From: Mycobacterium sp. 050128
GTDB lineage: Bacteria > Actinomycetota > Actinomycetes > Mycobacteriales > Mycobacteriaceae
Assembly (NCBI RefSeq): GCF_036409155.1
Contig: NZ_JAZGLW010000001.1
Location: 124,001-188,000, forward strand
Length of the DNA: 64,000 bases
Reading direction: 5' to 3'
Made by a program: the position numbers and the translations under genes. Under the pieces are notes generated by a model. It did no database searches, was not told the DNA's origin, and saw only the letters and a program-made list of their open reading frames with translations. Within the stretch, counting starts at the first letter, position 1; each line of letters begins with the position of its first letter. Below are positions 63,057 to 64,000 of this stretch, piece after piece.

Positions 63057-64000
63057 AAGGTCACCACGACCTTGTCGGCCGCGCCGGGCGTGCTGGCGAG
63101 TTCGAGTGCCTCACCGACACTGTCGAACGGGATTGTGTGGCTGACGATCACCGCATACTTCTCCCAATTCGCGACGATGTCCCTGGTCACCTCGAAGATC
63201 TCATCGGGATATCCCATCGAGCCGACAATGGTGATCTCGTTGCTCATGATGTTGACGAACTCGACGGGCACCGGCTCCTTGTGGACGCCAACGATTCCCA
63301 GGGTCGCACCCTTTTTGGCGGCGGCCAGTGCGGTATCGATCACCGCGGACGCCCCCGCCGCGTCGAGGTAGATGTTCGTTCCGGCCTTGCCCGGGAACAT
63401 CGACTCACCCGCGCCGTGTAATTCGATCAGGCGCTGCACGACGCGCTCCTCTGCGGAATTGATCACCGCGTCGGCCCCGATCTGCAGCGCCTTCTCCAGC
63501 CGGGCGGGAATCAGGTCCACGACCACCACATGGCTTACCCCAAGGGATTTGAACGCCAGCGTGGCGCCCAGGCCGATCGGGCCGGCACCGAAGATGGCGA
63601 CCTTGTCCGTCGGCTTGGGTTTGCACTGGTTGGCGCCGTGGCGGGCGACGGCCATCGGCTCGTTGAGCGCGGCTACCTCCCACGGGATGTGGCTGGGAAT
63701 GACTTCGAGACTTGTTCCGCGAAGCGCGTTTTCGATCAACAGGTAATCCGCGAGCGCACCGGCCGCGCCCCCGTTGCCGATGATGCCGCTGGGTGCGGCC
63801 ATTGGATTGATCACGACGTGATCGCCGACGGCGATGCCGGACACCTGGTCGCCGACTTCGACGACTTCGCCCGCCGGTTCGTGTCCGAGCGGTGTGTGTC
63901 CCTGGCGCGGCGGGATACCCCCGATCGTGATGTAGAACGCGTCGGAACCGCAGATGCCGCAGGCGCGCATCCGGACCAGCACGTCGTTCGCGCCGGGCTG
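63053..64000 (-). CDS. Zinc-type alcohol/polyol dehydrogenase, 5' end outside the window
   Basis: A partial MDR dehydrogenase: the frame is open to the right edge, so the N-terminus is missing. Present are the catalytic zinc ligand region (CGICGSD), GHEPAGEV and a Rossmann motif GAGPIGLGA with VVDLIPARLE. The structural-zinc lobe that normally holds four Cys after GDHV is replaced by a short Cys-free stretch (INPMAAPSGIIGNGG). It resembles threonine/sorbitol-type dehydrogenases; the substrate is unknown. Confidence 0.85.
   Translation of the reverse strand, partial: QPGANDVLVRMRACGICGSDAFYITIGGIPPRQGHTPLGHEPAGEVVEVGDQVSGIAVGDHVVINPMAAPSGIIGNGGAAGALADYLLIENALRGTSLEVIPSHIPWEVAALNEPMAVARHGANQCKPKPTDKVAIFGAGPIGLGATLAFKSLGVSHVVVVDLIPARLEKALQIGADAVINSAEERVVQRLIELHGAGESMFPGKAGTNIYLDAAGASAVIDTALAAAKKGATLGIVGVHKEPVPVEFVNIMSNEITIVGSMGYPDEIFEVTRDIVANWEKYAVIVSHTIPFDSVGEALELASTPGAADKVVVTF

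Overview
The window is high-GC actinobacterial DNA from a Mycobacterium outside the tuberculosis complex. The middle of the window follows the gene order I know from M. tuberculosis Rv3193c-Rv3224 almost gene for gene: UPF0182, a PDZ/Lon protein, an ABC1 kinase, whiB7, uvrD2, mycoredoxin, nudC, a K+ channel, adnB/adnA, lipV-like, an alkyltransferase-like gene, moeZ, a TetR regulator, rhlE, soj, entC, whiB1, pdtaS, TB7.3, rshA/sigH and a short-chain dehydrogenase. The flanks and some insertions are not part of that backbone. I assign genus only, not species. No rRNA, tRNA, CRISPR array, insertion sequence or prophage was recognised.

Layout. 1-9.2 kb: a GlxA-type AraC regulator, a UPF0182 membrane protein, a PDZ/Lon-type protein, a DUF2342-type protein, and an accessory block of a PstS-like lipoprotein, a C39-like lipoprotein and a small exported protein. 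9.3-17.6 kb: a lone TOMM-type ThiF-like protein, an ABC1 kinase, whiB7 with its leader (alanine-rich uORF plus attenuator), UvrD2, Mrx1, a PknH-sensor-domain lipoprotein, NudC and a Kch-type channel. 17.6-24 kb: the AdnAB double-strand-break resection motor-nuclease. 24-41 kb: a dense run of conserved mycobacterial genes ending in WhiB1 and PdtaS. 41-44.3 kb: a biotinyl carrier protein, the 24-residue ribosomal protein bL37, the SigH/RshA thiol-stress pair, an SDR and a YbaK deacylase. 44.3-64 kb: an accessory region with a mycolate-type methyltransferase, a roughly 840-bp gene-poor stretch holding a decayed YbaK fragment, a PAP2-DAGK fusion, glgX, a polyhydroxyalkanoate (PHA) operon (acyl-CoA ligase, phaC, phaZ, small ORF) opposite a PucR regulator, HdeD, a second PucR regulator, and a DUF3556/FAD-oxidoreductase pair followed by a truncated alcohol dehydrogenase.

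Themes. Redox and stress control is prominent (WhiB7, WhiB1, Mrx1, SigH/RshA, PdtaS, HdeD), as are DNA repair (UvrD2, AdnAB, alkyltransferase-like protein) and carbon storage (PHA operon, glgX, PAP2-DAGK). Genes are tightly packed. Many operonic pairs overlap by ATGA, GTGA or TTGA, and five of the convergent pairs overlap by exactly four bases through their stop codons (four CTAG, one CTAA). Several genes have a TANNNT -10 element 6-7 bases before the start codon and no Shine-Dalgarno, as expected for leaderless mycobacterial mRNAs.

The observations most worth following are the PHA operon with its divergent PucR and an operator-like repeat; a long SigH isoform with its own ribosome-binding site; the whiB7 alanine-rich leader; the lone TOMM-like protein; and an acidic repeat reading frame upstream of the Rv3209 homologue that has no normal start codon.
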